A stretch of DNA of 18,247 bases from CBDHHC01 sp050633205 (GCA_050633205.1 JBOEGA010000095.1:1-18247), one strand, 5' to 3'. Positions 6,909-15,232 are shown, numbered from the stretch's first letter. Numbers and translations are program-made. Notes: generated by a model not told the origin, from the sequence alone.

Positions 6909-8324
6909 ATGACAGATAAATTTGATTCAGCAACATTCGGAGAGTTACAGCCCTATACAGGGCTGCGCGAAGCTGCTTGGCTGTGGGACACCAGCCTTGG
7001 ACAAATTATCTGGGCCAATACCCCCGGTCTGACCTTCTGGAATGAGCATGATGTTAGCCGTCTTGGAAGGCGTCATTTTGATCATGCTATGCCGGGATTG
7101 GCAAAAGTTCTCGAGTTATCAGCAGAAGATCTGCCGGAAGAGGGGATTATTGATGATTTTCTTTTCTGGACAGAAAAAGGGCCTCGTAATATTGAGTGCA
7201 GATGCCGTCGACTATCAATGAAAAATGGAACCAGCGGTACTTTGCTGGTAGCAGTCGCTATCGAGGAAACAGAGCCACAGGATGAGTTTCCTGTAGACCT
7301 TGCTGACCAGACCATCAGCGAAGAAGGCGATCCTGATACAACATTTGAAAACAGCCTTGCTTCGCCCGAAGATCAGGCAACCCTTAAAGAAATTGCCAAA
7401 CTGCTCTCTGCCCCCGATGATGATGATACCGGGCTGGAAGAAAGTGAGTCTGATGAAGATGCTATCGAAGCAGTCTCGACAGAAAATGGCAGTATAGCCG
7501 CCTATACCAACGGCGCGATCCCTCCATCTGAGATACACCTCTCTTCTGTGCAGACTATTGAGGAAGAAAGGGCAAAAGCTCCTCTGCCTCCACTGACAAA
7601 CGGTCATATGGATAGAGATCAGCCATCATTTTTTGCAAAAATTGGTCATGAAGTGCGGACACCCCTGAATTCAATTATCGGTTTTGCTGAGTTGATGAAG
7701 GAAGAACGTTTCGGCGAGCTGGGGCATCAGAAATACCGTAGCTATATTAATGATATACTTGAAAGTGCCCAGCATGCTGTCAGCCTGGTAAATGACTTGC
7801 TGGATCTTTCTAAGGTCGAGTCCGGGCAGTTTGTAATGGCACCTGTTGCTCTTGACCTGAATAATATTATTGAAAACTGTATCAGTAGTTTGCAGCCACA
7901 GACAGGTCAGGCCCGGCTGGTAATCAGACAGTCTCTTGCTGCAAATCTTCCCAAAATCCATACCGATAGACGAAGCCTGCGCCAGATCATCCTGAACCTG
8001 CTGTCCAATGCGATTAAGTTTACATCAGCCGGTGGCCAGATCATTGTTTCATCACAGCTTCTTAATGATAATAAAGTCCGGTTGCGGGTGCGTGATACAG
8101 GAATGGGGATGTCTGAAGAAGATCTCGCAACAGCCATGGAACCTTTCACACAATTGGCAAATGGAGAAAATGGAAGTTTGGGAACCGGTCTGGGGCTTCC
8201 ATTAACCAAAGCACTGACAGAGGCTAACCATGCTGAATTCTTTATTTCCAGCACGGAAGGCAAGGGTACCCTCGTAGAAATTTGCTTTCCGATAGAGTTG
8301 GAAAACCGCGACAATTGGCAGTAA
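6909..8324 (+). CDS. Soluble PdhS/PleC-like sensor histidine kinase with PAS-like N-terminus
   Basis: The 471-residue product has no membrane helix. Residues about 15-120 resemble a degenerate PAS fold (AWLWDTSLGQIIWANTPGL). Residues 120-240 are an acidic, low-complexity linker with a DDDDTGLEESESDED run (about 170-184). The DHp domain has GHEVRTPLNSIIGFAELM with the phosphorylated His at 247, then ERFGELG and NDLLDLSKVESGQ. This ERFG signature is typical of the alphaproteobacterial PdhS/CckN group that acts on DivK. The ATPase domain carries LLSNAIKFT (N-box, about 344-352), RDTGMGM and GTGLGLPL. Phosphotransfer to DivK is an inference. The upstream ribosome site at 6909 is weak. The gene is co-oriented with the Fur-family gene 111 bases downstream. 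Confidence 0.9.
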   Translation: MTDKFDSATFGELQPYTGLREAAWLWDTSLGQIIWANTPGLTFWNEHDVSRLGRRHFDHAMPGLAKVLELSAEDLPEEGIIDDFLFWTEKGPRNIECRCRRLSMKNGTSGTLLVAVAIEETEPQDEFPVDLADQTISEEGDPDTTFENSLASPEDQATLKEIAKLLSAPDDDDTGLEESESDEDAIEAVSTENGSIAAYTNGAIPPSEIHLSSVQTIEEERAKAPLPPLTNGHMDRDQPSFFAKIGHEVRTPLNSIIGFAELMKEERFGELGHQKYRSYINDILESAQHAVSLVNDLLDLSKVESGQFVMAPVALDLNNIIENCISSLQPQTGQARLVIRQSLAANLPKIHTDRRSLRQIILNLLSNAIKFTSAGGQIIVSSQLLNDNKVRLRVRDTGMGMSEEDLATAMEPFTQLANGENGSLGTGLGLPLTKALTEANHAEFFISSTEGKGTLVEICFPIELENRDNWQ

Positions 8325-8435
8325 AAGGCCTTTTTCCATACAGAAAGAGTGAAATTAGTAGGGCCTGACCCTATGTACAGATAGTAAAAAATGATATGAA
8401 ACTCAGGCACAGGTAGGCCAGAGGGAATCACAACT

Positions 8436-8933
8436 ATGTTGGAAACATCGTTTCCCAGTCCAGATCATGATCATGCTCAATGTCTTGAAGCTGCGGTTTC
8501 CCGTGCTAAATCCGTGTGTAAAAGCAAGGGCATTAAATTTACACATCTCAGGGAGCAGGTCTTCAGATCAGTAGCAGCAAGCCATAAAGCTGTCGGCGCC
8601 TATGATATTATTGAGATGCTGGCTCAGAACGGCAAGAAGATAGCTCCCATTTCTATGTATCGTATTCTGGATGCACTTTCGGAAATTGGTCTGATCCATC
8701 GCCTTGAAAGCCAGAATTCCTATTTTGCCTGTCACAGCAGACATGGCGCGGATATGAATGATTGTCGTAGTCAGGTTTTTTTAATATGTAAAACCTGCGA
8801 TACCGTAGTTGAAATAGAAGCTCCGGAAATAGGAACTGCCGTAAAGAATGCAGCCATTTCCGCAGAATTTCAGTTGCATGAGGCCTTGTTAGAAATTACC
8901 GGGTTATGTAAACACTGTAGCAATAACCCGTAA
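8436..8933 (+). CDS. Fur family metalloregulator, Zur-like
   Basis: The 165-residue product has the Fur winged-helix DNA-binding domain (about 25-90), including ISMYRILDALSEIGLIHRLES. This is followed by the metal-binding dimerisation domain. Structural zinc would be held by CKTC (C118/C121) and CKHC (C158/C161), and sensory-site ligands may include the His/Cys cluster CHSRHGADMNDC (99-110). The HRLESQNSYFACH segment is much closer to E. coli Zur (HKVESTNSYVLCH) than to Fur, so zinc sensing is favoured, but metal choice cannot be proved from sequence. The ATG has ribosome site GAGGGA at 8421-8426. The ispG gene follows after 37 bases, so co-transcription is likely. Confidence 0.88.
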   Translation: MLETSFPSPDHDHAQCLEAAVSRAKSVCKSKGIKFTHLREQVFRSVAASHKAVGAYDIIEMLAQNGKKIAPISMYRILDALSEIGLIHRLESQNSYFACHSRHGADMNDCRSQVFLICKTCDTVVEIEAPEIGTAVKNAAISAEFQLHEALLEITGLCKHCSNNP

Positions 8934-8970
8934 CAGGCCGAATAAACATAAAAAGAAAGAGAAGTTCCAG

Positions 8971-10233
8971 GTGACCAGTCTGATTAAACAACGCCAGGAG
9001 ACTGTAGCAGTCAGAGTTGGCAATGTCATAGTTGGAGGCAACGCTCCAATAGTTGTGCAATCCATGACAAACACGGACACCGCCGATGTGGAGGCCACAG
9101 TAGCGCAGGTTGCCTCTTTGGCCCGCTCAGGATCAGAGCTGGTGAGAATCACCGTTGACCGCGAAGAGTCTGCGGCTGCCGTACCAAAAGTTAAAGAACG
9201 GCTTGATCTGATGGGAATAGACGTCCCCCTTGTTGGTGATTTCCATTATATCGGTCATAAACTTCTCTCTAAATATCCCGACTGTGCAAAAGCATTGGCA
9301 AAATACCGCATTAACCCGGGAAATGTCGGCTTCAGAGATAAAAGAGATGCCCAGTTCTCCCAGATTATCGAGATCGCACTGGAACATGATAAACCTGTAC
9401 GGATTGGCGTAAACTGGGGAAGCCTGGATCAGGAACTGCTGACACGTCTGATGGATGAAAACGCAGCTTCAGAGAGACCTGTTGATGCTCAGGCAGTAAT
9501 GCATGAAGCTATTGTACAGTCAGCATTGTTAAGTGCAGAAAGAGCTGAAGAGCTTGGGATGGGGCGGGATAAAATTATCCTCTCCGCAAAAGTCAGTGCC
9601 GTTCAGGATTTGATCAGTGTTTATAATCTGCTGGCTTCCAGAAGCAATTATGCTCTCCATCTTGGTTTAACAGAAGCCGGTATGGGGACTAAGGGTATTG
9701 TTGCGTCCAGTGCTGCAATGGGAATAGTTTTGCAGGAAGGCGTAGGAGATACAATTCGCATCTCCCTGACACCGGAGCCGGGCGGAGACAGGACCCGCGA
9801 AGTAAAAGTTGCTCAGGAACTTTTACAGACAATGGGGATCCGCACCTTCATTCCGATAGTGGCTGCCTGCCCTGGATGTGGCCGCACGACAAGTACAGTT
9901 TTTCAGCAGCTCGCAATGGATATTCAGGAAAACATCAACACCAATATGCCTGAGTGGAAAAAGCGCTACCCCGGTGTCGAGGAGCTCAATGTCGCTGTGA
10001 TGGGCTGCATCGTAAATGGCCCCGGAGAATCCAAACACGCTGATATTGGCATCAGCCTTCCCGGCACAGGTGAAACTCCTGCGGCTCCTGTCTTTATTGA
10101 TGGAGAAAAGGCAATGACTTTGCGCGGGCCCAATATTTCCAGTGAATTTAAGGAAATAGTTGCTGACTATATAGAAAAAAGATTTGGTCAGGGTAAAGAA
10201 GTTGAGACCGCCGCCAGGCCGGAAGTGGCCTAG
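8971..10233 (+). CDS. ispG: 4-hydroxy-3-methylbut-2-en-1-yl diphosphate synthase (IspG/GcpE)
   Basis: The 420-residue enzyme catalyses the penultimate step of the MEP isoprenoid pathway, reducing the cyclic diphosphate MEcPP to HMBPP with a 4Fe-4S cluster. The N-terminal TIM barrel starts with the conserved VRVGNVIVGGNAPIVVQSMT. The cluster ligands are in CPGCGRT (C300, C303) and GCIVNGPGE (C346, with E353), exactly the IspG pattern. It is longer than the 372-residue E. coli protein, mainly from an insertion in the middle (about 125-200) and a short C-terminal tail. The start is GTG at 8971, since the family N-terminus begins a few residues later and no ATG is available; AGAGAAG upstream can act as the ribosome site. 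It converges on the PstS-OmpA gene only 26 bases away. Confidence 0.97.
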   Translation: MTSLIKQRQETVAVRVGNVIVGGNAPIVVQSMTNTDTADVEATVAQVASLARSGSELVRITVDREESAAAVPKVKERLDLMGIDVPLVGDFHYIGHKLLSKYPDCAKALAKYRINPGNVGFRDKRDAQFSQIIEIALEHDKPVRIGVNWGSLDQELLTRLMDENAASERPVDAQAVMHEAIVQSALLSAERAEELGMGRDKIILSAKVSAVQDLISVYNLLASRSNYALHLGLTEAGMGTKGIVASSAAMGIVLQEGVGDTIRISLTPEPGGDRTREVKVAQELLQTMGIRTFIPIVAACPGCGRTTSTVFQQLAMDIQENINTNMPEWKKRYPGVEELNVAVMGCIVNGPGESKHADIGISLPGTGETPAAPVFIDGEKAMTLRGPNISSEFKEIVADYIEKRFGQGKEVETAARPEVA

Positions 10234-10259
10234 CTGCATTATCTGTTAAATCTGTATGG

Positions 10260-12005
10260 CTATTCTGTCGGAACCTTGGCTGAAGGAAGATTCAACGTGA
10301 TCTTGTTATCAATAGTTGATCTTTGCACCGGTTGAATAGGCCAGTGCTCAGGTTTTACTGTCCAGATTTCAACTCTTCGGTTTCGTGCCCGACCAGCCGG
10401 AGTATCGTTGCAGGCTACCGGCAATAACTCTCCATATGCTTTAACGAGAACTCTTGATGGATCTATGAACCCTCGGGTCGCTTCACGGAGCTTTTGTGCA
10501 ACCTGCATCGCTCGAGATTTGGAAAGTACAAGATTTTTTTCAAAGTGCCCTCTGGAATCTGAAAAGCCTGCTAAAATAAAATAGTTTTTTTCCATTTTAT
10601 TCGTAACAATAAAGCGTCCAAGCTGCCCGAATAGCTGCAATGATTCACTGTCAAAAAGTGAAGAGTTTGGTTGGAACCGAACTGTAAATGATAACCGCGA
10701 TCCTTTATGCAGATCTTTGGAAAACTGTTTCAGCAGCTTCATATCAACATGAGCAGTAGGCGAAGTAAAAATGGCAGACATACGTTGTCCCTGCTCATGA
10801 AAAGGCTGTATGCCAATACTTCTTCCAATAAAACCTTTTTGTTTCAGAATTCCTTCTGTGCTTGATGCATCTTTGGAAAAAGCCAGTAATGCCCGGGCAT
10901 ATTTATTCTGAACTTTCTTGTTTGTATAAAGGTACAGTCTTCGGGACAGAGGATATTCATCCGTGCTGACATTAAACTGGGAAGGCCCATGCATAATTCC
11001 GCATGAAGAAGCTATGGCAATAGGTTTTGAACGTCCTTTGTATGCAAAGCCTGTAATTCCGATACTGTTTGCATCACTGGATACTTTATCAGACAACTCG
11101 GAGTTGGACGCATATCGTTGCGCAGACTTTATCAGCTTAAGTTTATTTGGTTTCAGCACAAGGGATCGAAAAGTACTGAATGTGCCGGATTTGCTGTCAG
11201 GAGCATAAACATTGATCTTGCCGGGAGGTCCGCCAACCTCTGACCAGTTTTTGACTTCTCCTGAAAATATACGGGCCATCTGTTTTTTTGTCAGTGATGT
11301 AATCGTATTTTTCGGAGAAACAATAACCAGGATACCATCAACGCCAATCACATGTTCCTTATCCGAAGAACTCATACCCGGAGCACCGGTTGCTGCAAGC
11401 TTGGCAATTTCATCTTTTTTGATCCGGCGATCTGACATACCCAGAATTGCTTTTCCTTTTTCCAGAGCAGGAAAAGCTGTAGAGGATCCATGTCGTTGCA
11501 GGTCAATTGTTGTGAGAACCTCACCATTATGCCTTTTAAGGATAAGCTTGATCTCTTTGCCTTCTCCCTTTTCGACAACCTGATATCCATTTCTCTTGGC
11601 AAAACCTTTGACCAGAGCAGGCATCAGCCTTGAGCCGATTGTATTGGAGCCATGCACACTGAAATCAGGACTGGCTTTGCCTATAAAGCTGATCTTGTGC
11701 TCGGGTCTTCTGCGTTTTTTGACTTCATTTTTGGCTCTGACGAGATAAACTTGAAGCAGGGTTCCGCAATTAGGTGTGATGCAGTCAAATTTGGTGGCAT
11801 CAAGTGTAATATGCCCATACTGGGAAGTTCTAAGTACAAACGATCTTTCATTATATCCGATCAGGGCCCCTGTAAAAACAAGGCTCCCTTTTTTCAGCTT
11901 TAAAGAAACTTCTTCATTATTTGCAAATGCCGCAAACGAAGGAAGCATAGTAACGAACAATGCCGCCGCAAGGCATAGGCACAATTTGCGCCAATTCGTT
12001 GTCAT
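10260..12005 (-). CDS. Secreted PstS-like substrate-binding protein fused to an OmpA peptidoglycan-binding domain
   Basis: The 581-residue product has a signal peptide (1 to about 28, ending AAFA). A small module (about 30-90) has LKLKKGSLVFTGALIGYNER and a paired FDCITPNCG cysteine motif. A periplasmic binding domain of the PstS/PBP-like type (about 115-400) contains VHGSNTIG, GVDGILVIV, IFSGEVKNWSEVGG and the phosphate-site-like DSKSGTFSTF. The C-terminal OmpA-like domain (about 436-550) has FQPNSSLF, AGFSDSRG, LSKSRA and the ending RARNRRVEIW, which binds peptidoglycan. No phosphate ABC-transporter genes are nearby, so sensing or scavenging at the cell wall is more likely than classical import. 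The start is the ATG at 12003-12005 with ribosome site GGGAGA (12013-12018). An in-frame GTG at 12018-12020 overlaps that site and is rejected. Confidence 0.88.
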   Translation of the reverse strand: MTTNWRKLCLCLAAALFVTMLPSFAAFANNEEVSLKLKKGSLVFTGALIGYNERSFVLRTSQYGHITLDATKFDCITPNCGTLLQVYLVRAKNEVKKRRRPEHKISFIGKASPDFSVHGSNTIGSRLMPALVKGFAKRNGYQVVEKGEGKEIKLILKRHNGEVLTTIDLQRHGSSTAFPALEKGKAILGMSDRRIKKDEIAKLAATGAPGMSSSDKEHVIGVDGILVIVSPKNTITSLTKKQMARIFSGEVKNWSEVGGPPGKINVYAPDSKSGTFSTFRSLVLKPNKLKLIKSAQRYASNSELSDKVSSDANSIGITGFAYKGRSKPIAIASSCGIMHGPSQFNVSTDEYPLSRRLYLYTNKKVQNKYARALLAFSKDASSTEGILKQKGFIGRSIGIQPFHEQGQRMSAIFTSPTAHVDMKLLKQFSKDLHKGSRLSFTVRFQPNSSLFDSESLQLFGQLGRFIVTNKMEKNYFILAGFSDSRGHFEKNLVLSKSRAMQVAQKLREATRGFIDPSRVLVKAYGELLPVACNDTPAGRARNRRVEIWTVKPEHWPIQPVQRSTIDNKITLNLPSAKVPTE

Positions 12006-12404
12006 ATTAATGTCTCCCACAACTATATTAACGTTATGTAGTAAATATATTTCAAATTAATAGTACTCCCAGCTTTTCCCTCAAAAACTGCGCATAATTT
12101 TTTTCCACTTTTGACAAGTGGTTATCACTATTGGTTTGGCCTCGTATGTGAGTGTGAAAGTGATTTCAGGTCACAGGGGAAGAATATTAATCCAAAATAC
12201 GACGTTAGTCGGACAAAAAGGCGCAACTACCCTTGGCCTGTTAATAATTGCTGAGGTTAATACTTAATTGATTTAGGTTATGCATTTGATTGCAATGTTA
12301 AAAATAGAATAGGATAAAACTATACAGACAAAATGGGTGTATTTATTGCATGACATCTGAATTATATATTATGTAATCTTGGGAAATCCTGTAATCAATA
12401 TAGG
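12006..12404. other. 399-base AT-rich gap between ispA and the PstS-OmpA gene
   Basis: Both flanking genes are on the minus strand, so this holds the ispA 3' end and the promoter of the PstS-OmpA gene. The only clear structure is a 6-bp inverted repeat, CCACTT/AAGTGG, at 12105-12121 around TTGAC. It lacks a T-run in either direction. TGTAATC is directly repeated near 12370-12395. No gene, tRNA or recognisable RNA is seen. Confidence 0.5.
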
Positions 12405-13292
12405 CTAATGATTTCTTTTAACTGCAAAACTGGCAGCCTCAATTAGTTTGCTTGCCCGTTCTCCAAAAACAGATAATGACTCAGTTGCCTGACGTTCCAG
12501 GCTCTCCAGCTCTTCTTTAGCCTTTGTTACCCCCATGAGAGAAACAAAGGTCGCTTTACCTGCAGTTACATCTTTGGCCGTTGCCTTGCCGACCTTGTCA
12601 GGGTCTCCTTCAACATCCAGTAAATCATCCGCAATTTGAAATGCGCGCCCAAGTTTATCACCGTAGTTTGCCAGTGCCATCCGTTCCTGCATACTGGCTC
12701 CACCCAGAATTGCGCCAGCTTCACATGCAAAACGGATAAGAGCCCCGGTTTTCATCGACTGGATTTGCGCAACATCATCAAGAGACATCTGTCCGTTACC
12801 TTCAGCTTTCAGGTCAAGGGCCTGACCGCCAGCCATGCCGCTCCATCCGGCAGCTTTTGCCAGCTCCAGAACCAGTTCAGCTCGTACGGAAGCTTCAGGG
12901 TGGGTGTTTACAGACCCGAGAATTTCGAACGCATAAGTCAGAAGCCCATCCCCTGCAAGGATGGCTGTTGCTTCATCAAAGGCAATATGGACTGTGGGCT
13001 GCCCTCTTCTCAGGTCATCATCGTCCATGGCCGGTAAATCATCATGAACAAGGGAGTAACTGTGAATACACTCAAGAGCGGCCGCCGTTGGGAGGGCCTG
13101 CTCCTGACTGACATCAAAAAGCTTTGCTGACTCCAGCACAAGAAATGGGCGAAATCGCTTCCCGCCATTCATAACAGCGTAACGCATTGCCTTAAACAGA
13201 TGCTCTGGTACATCAGCATTATGAGAAAAACAGCTTTCGAGGTAATGTGCAGTAAGCAGTGCGTTATCTTTGAGAGTATCCTGAAAAGTCAT
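12405..13292 (-). CDS. ispA: Short-chain polyprenyl synthetase, probable farnesyl diphosphate synthase (IspA)
   Basis: The 295-residue enzyme belongs to the all-trans isoprenyl diphosphate synthases. It adds isopentenyl diphosphate to allylic diphosphates to make farnesyl diphosphate, the precursor of ubiquinone and undecaprenyl chains. NGGKRFRP (42-49) binds isopentenyl diphosphate. The first Asp-rich motif DDLPAMDDDD (84-93) followed by LRRG and the second one, DDLLD (222-226), bind the allylic substrate through Mg. KTGALIRFA (181-189) and GKAT also fit. ALECIHSYSLVHDDLPAMDD is nearly identical to the E. coli IspA segment, including the two-residue insertion typical of bacterial farnesyl enzymes. 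It is divergent from mtgA. The xseB and dxs genes that often accompany ispA are absent. The ribosome site is weak. Confidence 0.94.
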   Translation of the reverse strand: MTFQDTLKDNALLTAHYLESCFSHNADVPEHLFKAMRYAVMNGGKRFRPFLVLESAKLFDVSQEQALPTAAALECIHSYSLVHDDLPAMDDDDLRRGQPTVHIAFDEATAILAGDGLLTYAFEILGSVNTHPEASVRAELVLELAKAAGWSGMAGGQALDLKAEGNGQMSLDDVAQIQSMKTGALIRFACEAGAILGGASMQERMALANYGDKLGRAFQIADDLLDVEGDPDKVGKATAKDVTAGKATFVSLMGVTKAKEELESLERQATESLSVFGERASKLIEAASFAVKRNH

Positions 13293-13462
13293 TGGTTTTA
13301 TCAGTGTTTCACAGGATATGGATCATTTATGAAGCATACCCTTTTATTCCTTGTGTAGACTCATTAAGTTTAAGGTCACATTATGTAGAAGCATAATTCC
13401 TTGAGGCAGATCAACGGCACGTCAGTAAATAAAATAGACCAAAGAAACTAAAGAGTTCGAGA

Positions 13463-14230
13463 GTGCATAACACAGAACAGAAAACATCGTCCAGTTTCTC
13501 AAATATTTCCATAAAAAATGCCGTATCAAATTTATGGAGATGGCAATGGAGCATATTTGGAATCCCGAAAAAATTCTGGATGAGGACCTTATTGCTGTTT
13601 CCTTTCGCAATTCTTGCTTATCTGGCCATACTGATAATCGCTTATTCTTTCATAAACCCGGCACTGTCCACTTTTATGGCGGATGCAGCCTTGTCCGGAC
13701 AAAGGATATCTCATAAATGGGTGCCTCTGCGCAGAATATCAAAACACGTGCCTGTGGCAGTAATAATGTCTGAAGACAATAAATTCTGTAAGCATTACGG
13801 TGTCGATCTGGGTGAGTTAAAAGCTGCATTGCTGAGCAATCGGGATAAACCCCGTGGCGCAAGTACAATAACAATGCAGACCGTAAAGAACCTGTATCTG
13901 TGGTCCGGCAGGGATTATGTTCGCAAGGCCATAGAAATTCCTCTGGCATTCACAGTATCCGCTGTCTGGAGTAAGCGTCGCACTATGGAAATGTACCTGA
14001 ACTTTGCCCAGTTCGGACCCGGTATTTATGGGGTTGAAGCGGCTGCGCGTTATCATTTTAAAAAGCGTGCCTCCCAGTTAACCCGACATGAGGCTTCTCT
14101 GTTGGCAGCAGTGTTGCCGAACCCTACAGGCCGCAATGCAGGACGCCCCGGTCCAAAAACAAGATCGGTTTCAAGGGTCATTTTACGCAGAATGAAAGCT
14201 GGCAGGTTCTATAGTTCCTGTGTGCGGTGA
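13463..14230 (+). CDS. mtgA: Monofunctional biosynthetic peptidoglycan transglycosylase (MtgA)
   Basis: The 255-residue product is a GT51 glycosyltransferase that polymerises lipid II into glycan strands without a transpeptidase domain. A basic N-terminus is followed by one membrane anchor (about 41-63). The catalytic domain then carries the catalytic Glu in SEDNKFCKHYG (E104), the RGASTITMQTVKNLYLW motif, and KRRTMEMYLNFAQFGPGIYGVEAAARYHF, followed by LTRHEASLLAAVLPNP. These are the diagnostic GT51 motifs in order. The active site faces the periplasm. The start is GTG at 13463, chosen because it gives the usual N-terminal region; its ribosome site is weak. It is transcribed away from ispA and toward rpmF, an arrangement familiar in alphaproteobacteria. 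Confidence 0.95.
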   Translation: MHNTEQKTSSSFSNISIKNAVSNLWRWQWSIFGIPKKFWMRTLLLFPFAILAYLAILIIAYSFINPALSTFMADAALSGQRISHKWVPLRRISKHVPVAVIMSEDNKFCKHYGVDLGELKAALLSNRDKPRGASTITMQTVKNLYLWSGRDYVRKAIEIPLAFTVSAVWSKRRTMEMYLNFAQFGPGIYGVEAAARYHFKKRASQLTRHEASLLAAVLPNPTGRNAGRPGPKTRSVSRVILRRMKAGRFYSSCVR

Positions 14231-14302
14231 ATTATTCTGGATAAATTACTGATTTCAGGGCTAGCCAGAACTGGAAAATAACATTATAAATCACGAAAAG
14301 CG

Positions 14303-14422
14303 GCTGTTTTCATAAAGAAAAGACAGCATTTAGAGAATTTTGCTCAGCCCCGGTCGGCTAAAACTGGCCGTGAGGGGTGGGCTTTATCGTATTTAGAGCT
14401 ATTTTCCCACAAAAGAAAATAG
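14303..14422 (+). promoter_or_regulatory. Hairpin-rich leader of rpmF
   Basis: Three inverted repeats lie between mtgA and rpmF. GCTGTTTTC/GAAAAGACAGC (14303-14327) has a 2-base bulge. A GC-rich hairpin at 14346-14383 has the inner pair GGTCGG/CTGGCC and the outer pair AGCCC/GGGCT, ending in TTTATCG. A perfect 8-bp stem CTATTTTC/GAAAATAG (14399-14422) ends eight bases before the ribosome site. The middle one may terminate mtgA; the last one could tune L32 translation. The function is inferred. Confidence 0.45.
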
Positions 14423-14440
14423 ATATACAGGAGTTTTAAA

Positions 14441-14626
14441 ATGGCTGTTCCTAAGCGAAAAGTCTCCCGCATGAAACGCGGAAATCGCCGTTCTGCAGAT
14501 GCATTGGGTCAAAACCCATACGTAGAAGATAAAGATTCAGGTGAACTTCGTCGTCCACACCATATTGACCTTAAAAGTGGTAAATATCGTGGAATGCAGG
14601 TTCTTGAGCCAAAAGAAGACATATAA
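14441..14626 (+). CDS. rpmF: 50S ribosomal protein L32
   Basis: The 61-residue basic protein begins MAVPKRKVSRMKRGNRRSAD, the universal L32 N-terminus, and continues with the alphaproteobacterial PHHIDLKSGKYRGMQVL ending. The zinc-binding cysteines present in some L32 proteins are absent, as is usual for this class. The ATG has ribosome site AGGAG at 14429-14433. It lies 210 bases after mtgA with its own structured leader and is followed by a 7-bp hairpin at 14637-14653. Unlike enterobacteria, no plsX or fabH follows. Confidence 0.98.
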   Translation: MAVPKRKVSRMKRGNRRSADALGQNPYVEDKDSGELRRPHHIDLKSGKYRGMQVLEPKEDI

Positions 14627-14636
14627 TCCGTTCAAT

Positions 14637-14653
14637 CCGGCTAAAATAGCCGG
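14637..14653 (+). terminator. Short hairpin after rpmF
   Basis: CCGGCTA, a 3-base AAA loop and TAGCCGG form a perfect GC-containing stem eleven bases after the rpmF stop. No T-run follows, so termination may be weak or factor-dependent. Confidence 0.45.
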
Positions 14654-14749
14654 TTGCCTCATTGAGGTCATTTAGGTTCCACAATGCTGTGTTTTCAGCT
14701 ATTGTGACTTATAACAATTAACGCAAATACGGATGACTGGAGGGGTGCG

Positions 14750-15172
14750 ATGATTCTTAGCCTGCCGTGGATTATGGTGTCATTTCTATTCTATAACGGG
14801 ATAGTGGTGTATGCCGGCTTCGAAAAAAGTGAAATAGCGAATATTCTTGATAAAACTGAACTGTTTAGCATCAGTTTGATTTCAGGTGAATCCTTCACTG
14901 TGACAGTAGGAACCTTCGTACTGATTACAGCTTTGGTTGCCTTGTTTGTGGAAATTCTGAAAGCAACACAAACACGATCTCTGGCGATTTTGGATCACGG
15001 CCTGTCTGTGGTTGTATTTATCGTTTGCCTGATCGAGTTTCTGACCGTAAGAGGAGCAGCAACATCTGTGTTCTTCTTTATAACTCTGCTGGCATTAATT
15101 GATGTCGTGGCCGGGTTCTCTGTCGGTATCAGGGCTGCGCGCCGGGATTTCAACATTCCATCCGCTAGCTGA
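14750..15172 (+). CDS. Conserved four-helix inner-membrane protein, first of a tandem pair
   Basis: I do not recognise a named family, but the protein resembles uncharacterised alphaproteobacterial membrane proteins. The 140 residues contain four hydrophobic helices (about 2-22, 50-72, 78-100 and 105-127), with a short polar segment between the first two. Shared core motifs are TFVLITALVALFVEILKAT, DHGLS and the C-terminal LIDVVAGFSVGIRAARRD. The charged motif RAARRD after the last helix suggests a cytoplasmic C-terminus. The second copy begins 94 bases after its stop and is about half identical by eye. The ATG has ribosome site GGAGGGG at 14740-14746. It follows rpmF but a hairpin separates them. 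Confidence 0.85.
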   Translation: MILSLPWIMVSFLFYNGIVVYAGFEKSEIANILDKTELFSISLISGESFTVTVGTFVLITALVALFVEILKATQTRSLAILDHGLSVVVFIVCLIEFLTVRGAATSVFFFITLLALIDVVAGFSVGIRAARRDFNIPSAS

Positions 15173-15187
15173 TCGCTTGGCTTCATT

Positions 15188-15232
15188 AAAACAAAACAGA
15201 TTCAGGCAGCAATCCCACATCTGTTTTGTTTT
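15188..15232 (+). terminator. 14-bp perfect hairpin between the two paralogues
   Basis: AAAACAAAACAGAT (15188-15201) pairs with ATCTGTTTTGTTTT (15219-15232) across a 17-base loop. The T-rich right arm fits a weak intrinsic terminator or transcript-end stabiliser, so the two copies may be expressed at different levels. Confidence 0.6.

Noticed and set aside
8323..8334. AAAAGGCCTTTT palindrome at the end of the soluble kinase gene as a terminator
   Set aside because: It has no loop, so it cannot fold into a stable intrinsic terminator hairpin.
10216..10231. AGGCC/GGCCT hairpin at the end of ispG as a terminator
   Set aside because: Only 5 bp, overlaps the stop codon and is not followed by a T-run.
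12105..12121. Hairpin CCACTT/AAGTGG as a terminator of ispA
   Set aside because: It lies about 280 bases beyond the ispA stop and has no T-run on the minus strand.
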